Of a DNA stretch of 64,000 nucleotides, positions 10,226 to 20,144 are shown piece after piece. The notes under the pieces were generated by a model, which was not told where the DNA came from, made no database searches, and saw only the letters and a list, made by a program, of their open reading frames with translations. The stretch covers positions 992,001 to 1,056,000 of the forward strand of contig NZ_CP049872.1 of NCBI RefSeq assembly GCF_011302915.1, read 5' to 3'. Source of the DNA: Thermomonas sp. HDW16. GTDB lineage: Bacteria > Pseudomonadota > Gammaproteobacteria > Xanthomonadales > Xanthomonadaceae. Each line of letters opens with the position of its first letter. The first letter of the stretch is position 1. The position numbers and the translations under genes are program-made.

Positions 10226-11448
10226 GCGAGCAACGTCCTCACCTTGCGTAGCGCAGCCACGAAGGCATCGACTTCCTCGTGCGTGTTGTAGAACGCGAAC
10301 GAGGCGCGGCAGGTCGCCGGCACGCCGTAGAACTGCATCAGCGGATGCGCACAATGATGGCCGGAGCGCACCGCCACGCCTTCCAGATCAAGCAGGGTGG
10401 CGAGGTCATGCGCATGCGCGCCATCGACCAGGAAGCTGATCACCGCCGCCTTGTGCGGGGCGGTGCCGATGATGCGCAGGCCGTCGATCTTCAGCAGTTC
10501 TTCGGTGGCGTGCCGCAACAGTTCGGTTTCGCGCGCGGCGATCTGCGGCATGCCGATGCCGCGCAGGTAATCCGTTGCCGTGCCCAGCCCGACATGGCCG
10601 GCGATGTTCGGCGTACCGGCTTCGAAGCGATGCGGCGGATCGTTGAAGATCGTGCCGGTGAAGCGCACTTCCTTGATCATCTCGCCGCCGCCCAGGAACG
10701 GCGGCATCGCCTGCAGGTGCTCGCGCCGCGCCCACAGCGCGCCGGTGCCGGTCGGTCCGCACATCTTGTGGCCGGTGACCGCGTAGAAATCGCAGCCCAG
10801 CGACGGGATGTCCAGTTGCAGGTGCGGCGCGGCCTGCGAGCCATCGACCACGCTGACGATGCCGCGCTTGCGCGCTTCACGGCAGATTTCGGCGATCGGG
10901 TTGATCGTGCCCAGCACGTTGCTGACATGGGTGATGCCGAGCAGTTTCACTTCCGGCGTCATCGCTGCGCGCAGCGCGTCCATGTCCAGCGTGCCGTCTT
11001 CGTGGATCTCGGCGACCTTGATCACCGCGCCGCTGCGCTGGGCGACCAACTGCCAGGGCACGATGTTGGCGTGGTGCTCCATCCGCGAGAGCAGGATCGC
11101 GTCGCCCGGCTTGAGCTGCGGCAGTGCCCACGAATACGCCACCAGGTTGATCGCGAAGGTGGTGCCGCTGCACAGCACCAGTTCGTCGTGATGCACGCCC
11201 AGGAACTGCGCGAGTTTTCGGCGCGATGCCTCGTAGGCTTCGGTGGCCTCGCTGCCCAGCGCATGCACGGCGCGGCTGACGTTGGCGTTGTGCTGGCGAT
11301 AGAAATCGTCCACCGCCGCGATCACCGCTTCCGGCTTCTGGCTGGTATTGGCCGAATCCAGGTAGATCAGCGGCTTGCCGTGGACTTCGCGGCGCAACAG
11401 TGGAAAGTCGGCACGCACCGCGCTCCAGTCGATGGCAGCCTGGCTCAT
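10222..11448 (-). CDS. sufS: SufS-type cysteine desulfurase
   Basis: PLP enzyme that removes sulfur from L-cysteine and holds it as a persulfide for Fe-S cluster assembly on SufBCD. 408 residues from MSQAAIDWSAV. The PLP lysine is K228 (VTGHKMCGPTGTGALW) and the catalytic cysteine is C366 within RSGHHCAHPLM, the group II/SufS form. The C-terminal CRASFAFYNTHEEVDAFV is family-typical. The start overlaps the sufD stop by four bases and the stop overlaps the GNAT gene. No sufE or sufU is present in the window, so the sulfur acceptor must be encoded elsewhere. Confidence 0.96.
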   Translation of the reverse strand: MSQAAIDWSAVRADFPLLRREVHGKPLIYLDSANTSQKPEAVIAAVDDFYRQHNANVSRAVHALGSEATEAYEASRRKLAQFLGVHHDELVLCSGTTFAINLVAYSWALPQLKPGDAILLSRMEHHANIVPWQLVAQRSGAVIKVAEIHEDGTLDMDALRAAMTPEVKLLGITHVSNVLGTINPIAEICREARKRGIVSVVDGSQAAPHLQLDIPSLGCDFYAVTGHKMCGPTGTGALWARREHLQAMPPFLGGGEMIKEVRFTGTIFNDPPHRFEAGTPNIAGHVGLGTATDYLRGIGMPQIAARETELLRHATEELLKIDGLRIIGTAPHKAAVISFLVDGAHAHDLATLLDLEGVAVRSGHHCAHPLMQFYGVPATCRASFAFYNTHEEVDAFVAALRKVRTLLA

Positions 11449-12700
11449 GCGCCCAGCCTCGCCAGTGCGCGATCCAGCGCCGCATCGCACAGCGTGCGGG
11501 TCGCATCGTCGTCGATGCCGGCGACCACTTCGCGGCAGAACGCCGCGGTCAGCAGGCGTCGCGCATCCGCTTCGGTCAGCCCGCGCGAACGCAGGTAGAA
11601 CAGCGCGGTCGGGTCGAGCTGGCCGACGGTCGCGCCATGCGCGGCCTTCACTTCGTCGGCATGGATCTCCAGCACCGGCTGGGTGTCGATTTCGGCGTCG
11701 CTCGACAGCAACAGGTTCTTGTTCGAGAGATTCGCTTCGCTGCCGTCGGCGCCGGCGGCAATCGTGATGCCGCCATGGAACACCGCCTTGCCGCGTTGGC
11801 CGGCAAGACCACGCCAGGTCAAAGAGCACGACGTGTCACGGGCGAGGTGATCGATACCGAGGCGGGTATCGACATGCCGGCGGCCATCGGCCAGCAGCAC
11901 GCCGTCGGCGCGCAGCGTGGCGCCTTCGCCTTCGAGGCGGACATTCAATTCATGTCGCGACAGCGCTGCGCCGAGTTCGAGGTCGACGCGCTCGTACACG
12001 GCCTCGCGGGCCAGCACTGCATCGGTGCGCGCGAACTGGGTGGCGCGTGCTGCCTCGTCCTGCAGGCGTACATGGCGCAGGCGTGCGCCTGCGGCGACAT
12101 GCACATGGGCGATGCCGTTGCCGAGGTGGGCGTGTTCGCCGGCGGCGAGGTGGTGTTCGACCACGGTCGCGTTCGCGCCGCGACGCAGTTCGATGAACTG
12201 GCGCAGGTGCCAGGCGGCATCAGGCGCGGCTGCGCCGACGAAGACCAGGTGAATCGGCGCGACAACCTGCACGCCATCCTCGATCCGCAGTACCGCGCCC
12301 TCGCGGGCGAGGGCGGCATTGAGGCGCGCGAAGGGTTCATCGCTGCGCTCGTAGCGGCGCTGCAGGAAGTTGGTGGCGCGGGTTTCGCCTTCGACCAGCA
12401 ACTGCGAAAGCGGCTGCAGCGAGACTCCCTCGGGCAAATCGTGCAGCGCGCTCAGCGCGGCATCGAAACGGCCATTGACGAAGACGATTCGCGGTGACGG
12501 AATCGCGGCCAGCACTTCGGGGTCAATCGTGGTGGCTTCGGCTGTCGCGAAACTGCGCCGCTCAAGCGCACGTAGCGGCGTGTACTTCCACGCTTCCGCG
12601 CGTGCATGCGGCAGGCCGTCGCGCAGCAACGCGTCCAGCATGTCGCGTCGTTCGGCATCGCCATCGAATGGCGCCGCCAGCGAGTCGAGCAATGCGCTCA

Positions 12701-12701
<1 letters not shown>
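11445..12701 (-). CDS. sufD: Fe-S cluster assembly protein SufD
   Basis: Partner of SufB in the SufBC2D scaffold. 418 residues with an N-terminal helical region (GLPHARAEAWKYTPLRALERR, typical of SufD) and a C-terminal right-handed beta-helix, including EIHADEVKAAHGATVGQLD with the conserved His, and FYLRSRGLTEADARRLL near the end. Its ATG overlaps the sufC stop codon by one base (TGATG), so translation is coupled. It lies in the canonical suf order B-C-D-S. Confidence is high from motifs and context. Confidence 0.95.
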
Positions 12702-13465
<764 letters not shown>

Positions 13466-13492
13466 TGATGCGTTTTCCATGATGCGGCGCCG

Positions 13493-14950
13493 TCAGCCGA
13501 CGGAGCCTTCAAGCGAGACATCCAGCAATTTCTTGGCTTCCACCGCGAATTCCATCGGCAGTTCGCGGAACACCGACTTGCAGAAACCGTCCACGATCAG
13601 CGAAACCGCGTCTTCCTGGCCGATGCCGCGCGAACGGCAATAGAACAGCTGGTCGTCGCTGATCTTGCTGGTGGTGGCTTCGTGCTCGACGGTGGCGCTG
13701 GGGTTCTTCACCTCGATGTAGGGGAAGGTATGCGCGCCGCATTTCTTGCCGATCAGCAGCGAGTCGCATTGAGTGTGGTTGCGCGCGCCTTCGGCGCTTG
13801 CGGCCACTTTCACCAGCCCGCGATAGCTGTTCTGGCCATGGCCGGCGCTGATGCCCTTGCTCACGATCTTGCTCTTGGTGCGCTTGCCGACGTGGATCAT
13901 CTTGGTGCCGGTATCGGCCTGCTGGCGGTGGTGGGTGAGCGCCACGCTGTGGAATTCGCCCACGCTGTCGTCGCCCAGCAGCACGCAGCTCGGGTATTTC
14001 CAGGTGATCGCCGAACCGGTTTCCACCTGCGTCCAGGTCACCTTGCTGCGCGCGCCACGGCATTCGGCGCGCTTGGTGACGAAGTTGTAGATACCGCCCA
14101 CGCCGTTCTCGTCACCGGGGTACCAGTTCTGTACGGTCGAATACTTGATCTCGGCATCGTCCAGCGCGACCAGCTCCACCACAGCGGCATGCAGCTGGTT
14201 CTCGTCGCGCATCGGCGCGGTGCAGCCCTCGAGGTACGACACGTAGGCCGATTCCTCGCACACGATCAGGGTGCGTTCGAACTGGCCGGTATGGCCGGCA
14301 TTGATGCGGAAGTAGGTGCTCAGTTCCATCGGGCAACGCACGCCCTTGGGGATGAACACGAAACTGCCGTCGGAAAACACCGCCGAATTCAACGCGGCGA
14401 AATAGTTGTCGCCGGTCGGCACCACGGTGCCCAGGTATTTCTGCACCAGTTCGGGATGCTCGCGCACGGCTTCCGACATCGAGCAGAAGATCACGCCCTT
14501 TTCGGCGAGTTCCTTGCGATAGGTCGTTCCCACGCTGACCGAATCGAACACTGCATCCACTGCCACGCCGGCCAGCTTGGCACGTTCGTGCAGCGGCACG
14601 CCGAGCTTGTCGTAGGTGTCCAGCAATTCCTGCGGCACTTCATCGAGCGAGGCGTACTTGGCCTTCGGCGCGCTGTAGTAACTCAGCGTCTGCAGGTCGA
14701 TCGGGCCGATCTTCAGCTTCGCCCAATCCGGCATCGGCATGGTCAGGAAGTGCCGGTAGGCGGCCAGCCGCCAGTCGGTCATCCATTCCGGCTCGTCCTT
14801 CTTCGCCGACAGCGCGCGGATGATGTCCTCGGACAGTCCGGGCGGCAGCGAATCGGATTCGATCTCGGTGATGAAGCCGGCCTCGTACTTGCGGCCGAGC
14901 TGGGCGTGGATTTGCTCGTTTTGAATCGGTGCGTTCTGTTGTTCGCTCAT
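13493..14950 (-). CDS. sufB: Fe-S cluster assembly protein SufB
   Basis: Main scaffold on which the nascent cluster is built. 485 residues from [10 protein letters not shown]. Visible family segments: [63 protein letters not shown], and the core RGLVKVA followed by [20 protein letters not shown], which includes the conserved Cys ligand region, then the C-terminal [18 protein letters not shown]. The GAGGA Shine-Dalgarno eight bases before 14950 decides the start. It is the second gene of the operon, 10 bases after the Rrf2 regulator. Confidence 0.97.
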   Translation of the reverse strand: MSEQQNAPIQNEQIHAQLGRKYEAGFITEIESDSLPPGLSEDIIRALSAKKDEPEWMTDWRLAAYRHFLTMPMPDWAKLKIGPIDLQTLSYYSAPKAKYASLDEVPQELLDTYDKLGVPLHERAKLAGVAVDAVFDSVSVGTTYRKELAEKGVIFCSMSEAVREHPELVQKYLGTVVPTGDNYFAALNSAVFSDGSFVFIPKGVRCPMELSTYFRINAGHTGQFERTLIVCEESAYVSYLEGCTAPMRDENQLHAAVVELVALDDAEIKYSTVQNWYPGDENGVGGIYNFVTKRAECRGARSKVTWTQVETGSAITWKYPSCVLLGDDSVGEFHSVALTHHRQQADTGTKMIHVGKRTKSKIVSKGISAGHGQNSYRGLVKVAASAEGARNHTQCDSLLIGKKCGAHTFPYIEVKNPSATVEHEATTSKISDDQLFYCRSRGIGQEDAVSLIVDGFCKSVFRELPMEFAVEAKKLLDVSLEGSVG

Positions 14951-14960
14951 GGCTGCGTCC

Positions 14961-15410
14961 TCACGCATTCGCCAGCTGCACGGGAATGCCTTTGCGCGGT
15001 GCGGGCGGCAGCGGACCCAGCATCTGCGCCAGGGAGACGCCGCGCAGCGCGTCGGCGACCACGTCGTTGATCCGCCGCCAGTTGGCGCGGACACCACAGG
15101 AATCCTCGATGCCGCATTGGCCGGCATGCACGCTGCATTCGGTCATGCCCAGCGGGCCTTCCATCGCTTCGACGATCTCGACCAGCGAAATCTCGGCGGC
15201 GTCGCGCGCCAGCCGGTAGCCGCCGTTGGCACCGCGGAAGCCGTCCACCAGGCCGGCCTGGGCCAGCGGTTTCAACACCTTGGCCACGGTGGGCACTTCC
15301 AGTCCGGCCAGTTCGGCCAGATCGGGGGCGCTGAGCACATCGCCCGGGCGCGCGGCGAGCGCGGTCAGGACGACGGTGGCGTAGTCGGTGAGTTTGGTGA
15401 CGCGGAGCAT
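14961..15410 (-). CDS. Rrf2 family regulator of the suf operon (IscR/SufR-like)
   Basis: 149-residue Rrf2 transcription factor. An N-terminal winged helix ([54 protein letters not shown]) is followed by three cysteines in [17 protein letters not shown], the spacing used by IscR to bind a 2Fe-2S cluster. As first gene of suf it likely senses cluster status and represses its own operon, with apo or damaged protein relieving repression under iron limitation or oxidative stress. A palindrome over the promoter -10 is its probable site. No strong Shine-Dalgarno is seen. Confidence 0.93.
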   Translation of the reverse strand: MLRVTKLTDYATVVLTALAARPGDVLSAPDLAELAGLEVPTVAKVLKPLAQAGLVDGFRGANGGYRLARDAAEISLVEIVEAMEGPLGMTECSVHAGQCGIEDSCGVRANWRRINDVVADALRGVSLAQMLGPLPPAPRKGIPVQLANA

Positions 15411-15442
15411 GGCTTGCGATGGCTGGCCAGGAGGAAAGGATT

Positions 15443-15484
15443 AAAACGTACCGGAATTGTACGATTTAAGGCGGTCGCAGCCAA
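15443..15484 (-). promoter_or_regulatory. suf operon promoter with palindromic operator over the -10
   Basis: Minus-strand -35 TTGGCT (15479-15484) and -10 TACAAT (15456-15461) with a 17-base spacer. A near-perfect palindrome covers the -10: CGTAC (15447-15451) and GTACG (15459-15463) separated by 7 bases and flanked by AAAA and ATTT. Rrf2 regulators such as IscR bind dyad sites of this size. Promoter and palindrome are seen; the identity of the binder is inferred from the adjacent Rrf2 gene. Confidence 0.75.
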
Positions 15485-15496
15485 GCAAGGCCGGCA

Positions 15497-16396
15497 TCAA
15501 TCTGCCAAACGGTCGATCCAGGCCGTCACGGCGCGGGTATGGGCCGATGGTGCGCCGAGGCTGCTGTTGACCTCGCCATGGCTGAGGTCTTCCGGCAGCA
15601 CTTGCATCGGCACGCCCAGGTTGCGCGCCTTGTCCGCCAGCGTGCGGCCCTGCGGGCAGGAATCCGACCGCTGGCTGGAACAGACGATCAGCATCGGCAG
15701 GCTACGCCGGGTCAACTGGTCGTAGGGGGAGGCGGCGGCCCAGAATCGTGGATCGGTGCCGAATGCGTTGCGATAGAGTTCCGGCAGCCTCGGTTTGTCC
15801 ATCAGCTCCGGCACATTCATGGCCGCGCTGTCCAGCGAGACTACGCCCAGCGGACGCGATGCGCCGGCTTGCAGCAGCAACGATGGTGACGCGCCGAGCA
15901 GGGCGACCAGGTGCGCGCCAGCCGAGTGCCCCATCAACACCAGCCGCTGCGGGTCTGCGCGCCACTGTCGCGCGCGCTTCTGCACGGATGCCACGGCGGC
16001 CGCGACATCGTGCGCCTGCTGCAGCGGATCGGCATCCGGCAACAGGCGGTAGTCGACCGACACGAACACGTAGCCCTTCGCCAGCCAGTGCGCAGCCTTC
16101 CCGCCCACCACGCCCGGACTGGCCTTGTCGCCGCGGCGCCACCCGCCGCCATGCACCATCAACAGGATCGGCGCGCCCGGTTTCGCGTTCGTGGGCAGGT
16201 AGACGTCGTAGCGTTGCTCGGGGTGCGTGCCGTAGGCGATGTCGTGCTCGACGCGGGTGCCGGCGGGCAATGCCGTGGTCGCGCGTGCTTCGCGGCGTTG
16301 TTCAAGCAATTGACGCAAGCGCTGCTGCGCATGGCCGGGGGTCGAGAGCGTGGCGAACGCCACGAGGGCGGCGATCGCGATGGTCGGCAGGCGCAT
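15497..16396 (-). CDS. Secreted alpha/beta hydrolase (esterase/lipase family)
   Basis: 299 residues with a signal peptide (MRLPTIAIAALVAFATLSTPGHA). Hormone-sensitive-lipase-type features: oxyanion-hole motif LMVHGGGWRRGDK, nucleophile elbow MGHSAGAHL, an Asp in the SSQRSDSCPQG loop and a C-terminal His in DLSHGEVN that completes the triad. It should hydrolyse a carboxyl ester in the periplasm; the substrate is unknown. The chosen ATG has GGAG at good distance; an upstream in-frame ATG would hide the signal peptide behind ten residues. It is a lone gene, ending near the suf promoter. Confidence 0.88.
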   Translation of the reverse strand: MRLPTIAIAALVAFATLSTPGHAQQRLRQLLEQRREARATTALPAGTRVEHDIAYGTHPEQRYDVYLPTNAKPGAPILLMVHGGGWRRGDKASPGVVGGKAAHWLAKGYVFVSVDYRLLPDADPLQQAHDVAAAVASVQKRARQWRADPQRLVLMGHSAGAHLVALLGASPSLLLQAGASRPLGVVSLDSAAMNVPELMDKPRLPELYRNAFGTDPRFWAAASPYDQLTRRSLPMLIVCSSQRSDSCPQGRTLADKARNLGVPMQVLPEDLSHGEVNSSLGAPSAHTRAVTAWIDRLAD

Positions 16397-16537
16397 GTCG
16401 GGACTCCGTCGGGCTTGTCGAGTCAACGTGCCGATCAGGCCGGGGTTGACCGATGACGAAGTGCCGCTTCAGGTAACTGCATGGCGCGCGGCGCTCCGGC
16501 TCGGCACAATGGCGGCCCCGCCGTGCAACGCAAGCCC

Positions 16538-17002
16538 ATGCCGAAGAAGATCGAGACCCGCAAATCCGCCATCCACGGCAACGGCATGTTCGCCATCGCC
16601 CCGATCAAGAAAGGCGAGCGCCTGATCGAATACAAGGGCCGCCGCCGCACCCACGAAGAAGTGGACGAGGGCGAGAGCGGCGATGTCGACAGCGGCCATA
16701 CCTTCCTGTTCACCCTCAATGACGAGTGGGTGATCGATGCGAATTTCGAAGGCAACGATGCGCGCTGGATCAACCACAGCTGCGATCCGAACTGCGAGGC
16801 GATCCTCGACGAGAACGAGGACGACCCGAAGCAGTCGCGGGTGTTCATCGAATCGATCCGCGCGATCAAGCCGGGCGAAGAGCTGACCTACGATTACGGC
16901 ATCACCCTGGCCGAGCGCCATACCCCGCGCTTGAAGAAGATATGGGCCTGCCGTTGTGGCGCGAAGAACTGCACCGGGACGATGTTGCGGCCGAAGCGCT
17001 AA
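16538..17002 (+). CDS. SET domain-containing protein (putative protein-lysine methyltransferase)
   Basis: 154 residues forming a nearly minimal SET domain: N-terminal KSAIHGNGMFAIAPIKKGERLIEY (SET-N with the GxG turn), central FEGNDARWINHSCDPNCEAI (the NHSCxPN SAM-binding box), then GEELTYDYGI with the catalytic Tyr. It ends with a post-SET-like CRCGAKNCTGTM, whose three cysteines together with the NHSC cysteine can hold zinc. SET proteins methylate lysine side chains; bacterial ones are known in Xanthomonas, Chlamydia and Legionella. An upstream in-frame ATG (16481) would add 19 low-complexity residues. Target unknown; no secretion signal is evident. Confidence 0.88.
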   Translation: MPKKIETRKSAIHGNGMFAIAPIKKGERLIEYKGRRRTHEEVDEGESGDVDSGHTFLFTLNDEWVIDANFEGNDARWINHSCDPNCEAILDENEDDPKQSRVFIESIRAIKPGEELTYDYGITLAERHTPRLKKIWACRCGAKNCTGTMLRPKR

Positions 17003-17062
17003 CGCGGGTTCGTGCTGGTTCCGGCCAGCATCAAGGGCCGGGATGCCGGATCCCTGTCGAAG

Positions 17063-17110
17063 GTTTACATGACTTGTGCCAGTCGGTAACGGTTAACGGA
17101 ATCGTTACCG
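17063..17110 (+). promoter_or_regulatory. Candidate promoter and 8-bp inverted-repeat operator upstream of the DUF5916 gene
   Basis: CGGTAACG (17084-17091) and CGTTACCG (17103-17110) form a perfect inverted repeat with an 11-base spacer that itself contains the palindrome GTTAAC. A possible -35 TTTACA (17063-17068) lies 17 bases ahead of TAACGG. Such dyads upstream of outer-membrane carbohydrate genes are often bound by LacI-family repressors. The repeat is certain; promoter and regulator are guesses. Confidence 0.45.
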
Positions 17111-17150
17111 TACACGTCATCGCAGCAATGGCTGCCCTTCGACGACGCCC

Positions 17151-19418
17151 ATGCGCCTGTCCCCGAAATTCTCGTTGTTGACCCTTGCCGTCCTGTCCGC
17201 CTTGTCGGTGCCCGCGTTCGCGCAGGTGAAGGTGGATGGCGTGATCGATCCCGCCGAATGGCAGGGCGCGCGCCACGTCACCGATTTCAGGATGGTGCAG
17301 CCGTTTACCCAGGCGGCGAGCCGCCACCCGACCGAAGCCTGGATCCTGGCCACGCCGGATGGCCTGGCGGTGGCGTTCCGCAACACCAAGCTCGCCGGTG
17401 TCGAAACCCCGCGCCAACGCAGTGCGCGCGACCAGGACGTGGCGATCGATCGCGTCAACCTGATGCTGGATTTCGATGGCGATGGCCGCAGCGGCTACGA
17501 CTTCACCCTGAGCGCCAGCGATGGCGTGCAGGACTCCACCATCACCAGCGGCGGCAACTTCAGCACCGATTGGGATGGCAGCTGGCAGCACGCGGTGGTC
17601 GATGGCGAGGGCGAATGGACGGCCGAGCTGCTGATCCCCTGGCATACCGCGCCGATGAAGAAAGCCGCTGGCGACAAGCGCACGGTGGCGGTGTACCTGG
17701 ATCGCGTGATCGGCAGCATCAACGAGCGCATGGCCTGGCCGGCGGTGAGCTTCGAGCGGCCGCAGTTCCTCAACCAGTTCGAGAAGATCGAGATCCCGGC
17801 GTATTCGCAATCGCTGCTGGCAGTCACGCCCTACGTGGTGGGCCTGCACGACCTGGTGGCGAAGGACAACAGCTTCGATGCCGGCGCCGACGTGTTCTGG
17901 AAGCCGAACAGCCAGTTCCAGCTCAGCGCGACCATCAATCCCGACTTCGGCCAGGTCGAAAGCGATTCGCTGGTGGTGAATTTCAGTGCGCAGGAAAGCT
18001 TCTTCGGCGACAAGCGCCCGTTCTTCACCGAGAACCAGGGCTTCTTCGACTTCGGCATGTTGCTGGACAACAGCCAGCTGCTGTACACCCGCCGCGTCGG
18101 TGCTATGGCGGACGACGGCAGCGGCGCGGGCGACATCCTGGGCGCGGCCAAATTCAACGGCAGTATCGGCGGTACCCAATACGGCGCGTTTCTCGCCGAC
18201 GAACGCGGCGATGCCGGTCGTCGTTTCAGCGCGTTGCGCCTGCAGCGTTCGTTCGGTACGCAGAACCTGGGGGTGATGCTGACCAATGTGGATCGCCCCT
18301 TCCTGGATCGCAGCGCGACCGTGCTGGGCTTCGACCATCGCTGGCAGCCCGACCCAAGTTTGACCGTGTCCAGCACATTGGTTGGCAGCGATGTGGACGT
18401 GGCCGGCCAACACACCCGCGATTTCGGTTTCACCAGCATCGCGCAGAAGACCCTGGACAAGGGCTGGACGCTGACCGGTCTGCTGATCCATTACGGCGAG
18501 GATTTCCAGATCAACGATGCCGGTTATCTGGGCCGTAATGACCTCAACTACGGTCAGTTCGAAGTGGGCAAGCGCATCACTGCACTCCCCGAAGGTTCTG
18601 CGTATTCCTCGCACAACATCCGCTCGCGCATCGAAGGCCTGCAGAACAACGATGGCCTGTGGCTGCAGCGGCAGTTCCGCTTCTACGTCAACAGCCAACG
18701 CAAGGACGGTGGTTTCCTGGGCTGGAATTTCCAGCTGCGCACCGCCGCGTACGACGACGAAATCACTCGCGGCCACAACCCGATGCATGTGCGCAACGGC
18801 GGCAGCGCCTACATCGAGCGCAACCTGCCGCGGATCGGCAACTGGAAATTCGGGGCGGATGCCAGCATCGGCGTGGCCGGTGGCCTGCGCGAGGACACGC
18901 CGTACTCGTGGAGCGTGTCGGCCAACGGCACCTACTACATCAGCGATGCGCTCAACATCGAACTGTGGGTCGGGCACGTGATGGATCAGGAGATGCTGAT
19001 CTGGCAGGGCGGCGACCTGGGACCTGGCTACGAGAACGTGGTCGCCGGTTTCCACATGAACCGCTATGACATGAGCGCCAGCCTGAACTGGAACATCGGC
19101 ACGAAACAGGAACTGCGGGTGAAGCTGGAGGCGTTGGGCTTCGATGCCGCTGATCCGACCGCATGGCGAATCCGCGCGGATGGCCGCGGCCTGCGCAGCA
19201 ATGATCCGGTGCAAGGATTCAGCCTGCGCAACATGGGCTTCCAGGTGCGCTATCGCTACGAACTGGCACCGTTGTCGAACCTGTACGTGGTGTACGGCCG
19301 CGGCGGCTTCGGTTACGACGCTTTCGCCGATGGTGCGTTCAATCAGTTCAACAATGCCTTCAGCCTGCGCAACGACGAGCAGCTGGTGGTCAAGTTGGCC
19401 TACCGCTTCGAACTGTAG
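17151..19418 (+). CDS. DUF5916 protein: CBM9-like domain plus outer-membrane beta-barrel
   Basis: 755 residues with signal peptide (LLTLAVLSALSVPAFA). Residues about 25-210 look like a carbohydrate-binding family 9-like sandwich (VDGVIDPAEWQGA, VNLMLDFDGDGRSGYDFTLSASDGVQD). The rest, from SATINPDFGQVESDSLVVNFSA and DKRPFFTENQGFFDFG, is the DUF5916 signature followed by amphipathic strands ending in QLVVKLAYRFEL, an aromatic C-terminus typical of BamA clients. It is predicted to sit in the outer membrane and bind or process a glycan; no enzyme activity is established for the family. Single gene behind a palindromic upstream site; convergent with the lipoprotein operon. Confidence 0.85.
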   Translation: MRLSPKFSLLTLAVLSALSVPAFAQVKVDGVIDPAEWQGARHVTDFRMVQPFTQAASRHPTEAWILATPDGLAVAFRNTKLAGVETPRQRSARDQDVAIDRVNLMLDFDGDGRSGYDFTLSASDGVQDSTITSGGNFSTDWDGSWQHAVVDGEGEWTAELLIPWHTAPMKKAAGDKRTVAVYLDRVIGSINERMAWPAVSFERPQFLNQFEKIEIPAYSQSLLAVTPYVVGLHDLVAKDNSFDAGADVFWKPNSQFQLSATINPDFGQVESDSLVVNFSAQESFFGDKRPFFTENQGFFDFGMLLDNSQLLYTRRVGAMADDGSGAGDILGAAKFNGSIGGTQYGAFLADERGDAGRRFSALRLQRSFGTQNLGVMLTNVDRPFLDRSATVLGFDHRWQPDPSLTVSSTLVGSDVDVAGQHTRDFGFTSIAQKTLDKGWTLTGLLIHYGEDFQINDAGYLGRNDLNYGQFEVGKRITALPEGSAYSSHNIRSRIEGLQNNDGLWLQRQFRFYVNSQRKDGGFLGWNFQLRTAAYDDEITRGHNPMHVRNGGSAYIERNLPRIGNWKFGADASIGVAGGLREDTPYSWSVSANGTYYISDALNIELWVGHVMDQEMLIWQGGDLGPGYENVVAGFHMNRYDMSASLNWNIGTKQELRVKLEALGFDAADPTAWRIRADGRGLRSNDPVQGFSLRNMGFQVRYRYELAPLSNLYVVYGRGGFGYDAFADGAFNQFNNAFSLRNDEQLVVKLAYRFEL

Positions 19419-19421
19419 TGG

Positions 19422-20144
19422 TCATTCGTCGCCGTCGTTGGGCCAGCTGATGCCGAGCTCGGCGACGACCAAATCCTTGCCGATACCGGGCCACTTGCCA
19501 TCGTCGCTGCGGAAAACGGTGTCGCCCGATGGCAAGGCGGCATCCCCTGCGCCTGCGCGCGCCGACAGGGTGACCCGGTGAAACAGCGGGTTGTCGACGG
19601 CGTTCGCGAGTTTGCCGCCATGCCAGTCCTGCACAGTGCCGCCGTAGTCCCAGTCCAGTCCGTAGAAGCTGACGGGTGCGTCGTTGAGCGCCGCCAGCTC
19701 CGCCAGCGTCATCCCCGTGCGCAGGCCCGATGCGTCATGCCAGAGCGAATCGGCGGAGGCCACGCGCAATTCGCGGATCGGCGCGTCGGGATCGTTCGCG
19801 TCCAGCACCAGTTCCAGCCGCTTGCGTGGATCGTCCGGGAATACGACCAGCGCGGGATAGCTGCCGATGCCTTCGGCACCATCGAAGGTTTCCTCGCGCA
19901 TATTCGCCTTGCCGAAACGCGTCTCAAGTTGCAGTCGCGTAGTCAGCGGCCCGATGTCGCCGGGTAGCAGCCAGGTTTCTGCTGGGGTGGCGGGGACTTC
20001 AATCGGCGTCGGCGATGCTGCCGGCGGTGGTACGGGGCTCGATGTCGTGTCGTCATGCTTCGCCGCCGTTGACGGCGACTGCGGCGTCGGTGTGCAGGCG
20101 CCAAGCGCGGCGGCCAGTCCAACGGCCAGCACCCACCGATTCAT
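19422..20144 (-). CDS. Uncharacterised lipoprotein
   Basis: 240 residues with a lipobox (AVGLAAALGAC) and a low-complexity Pro/Ser/Thr linker before a globular domain starting around TWLLPGDIGPLTTRLQLETRFG. That segment (a threshold phrase followed by RFGKANMREE) recalls proteins that set a guard at the start of a beta domain; later segments include DDPRKRLELVLDANDPDAP and LRTGMTLAELAALNDAPV. The RTGM...LxxLN(G) pattern occurs in several Xanthomonadaceae lipoproteins of unknown role. Last gene of a four-gene run, overlapping its predecessor by four bases. Confidence 0.75.
   Translation of the reverse strand: MNRWVLAVGLAAALGACTPTPQSPSTAAKHDDTTSSPVPPPAASPTPIEVPATPAETWLLPGDIGPLTTRLQLETRFGKANMREETFDGAEGIGSYPALVVFPDDPRKRLELVLDANDPDAPIRELRVASADSLWHDASGLRTGMTLAELAALNDAPVSFYGLDWDYGGTVQDWHGGKLANAVDNPLFHRVTLSARAGAGDAALPSGDTVFRSDDGKWPGIGKDLVVAELGISWPNDGDE

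Noticed and set aside
17031..19214. A 727-codon open frame opposite the DUF5916 gene
   Set aside because: Reverse-strand shadow of a gene with signal peptide, family motifs and an aromatic C-terminus.
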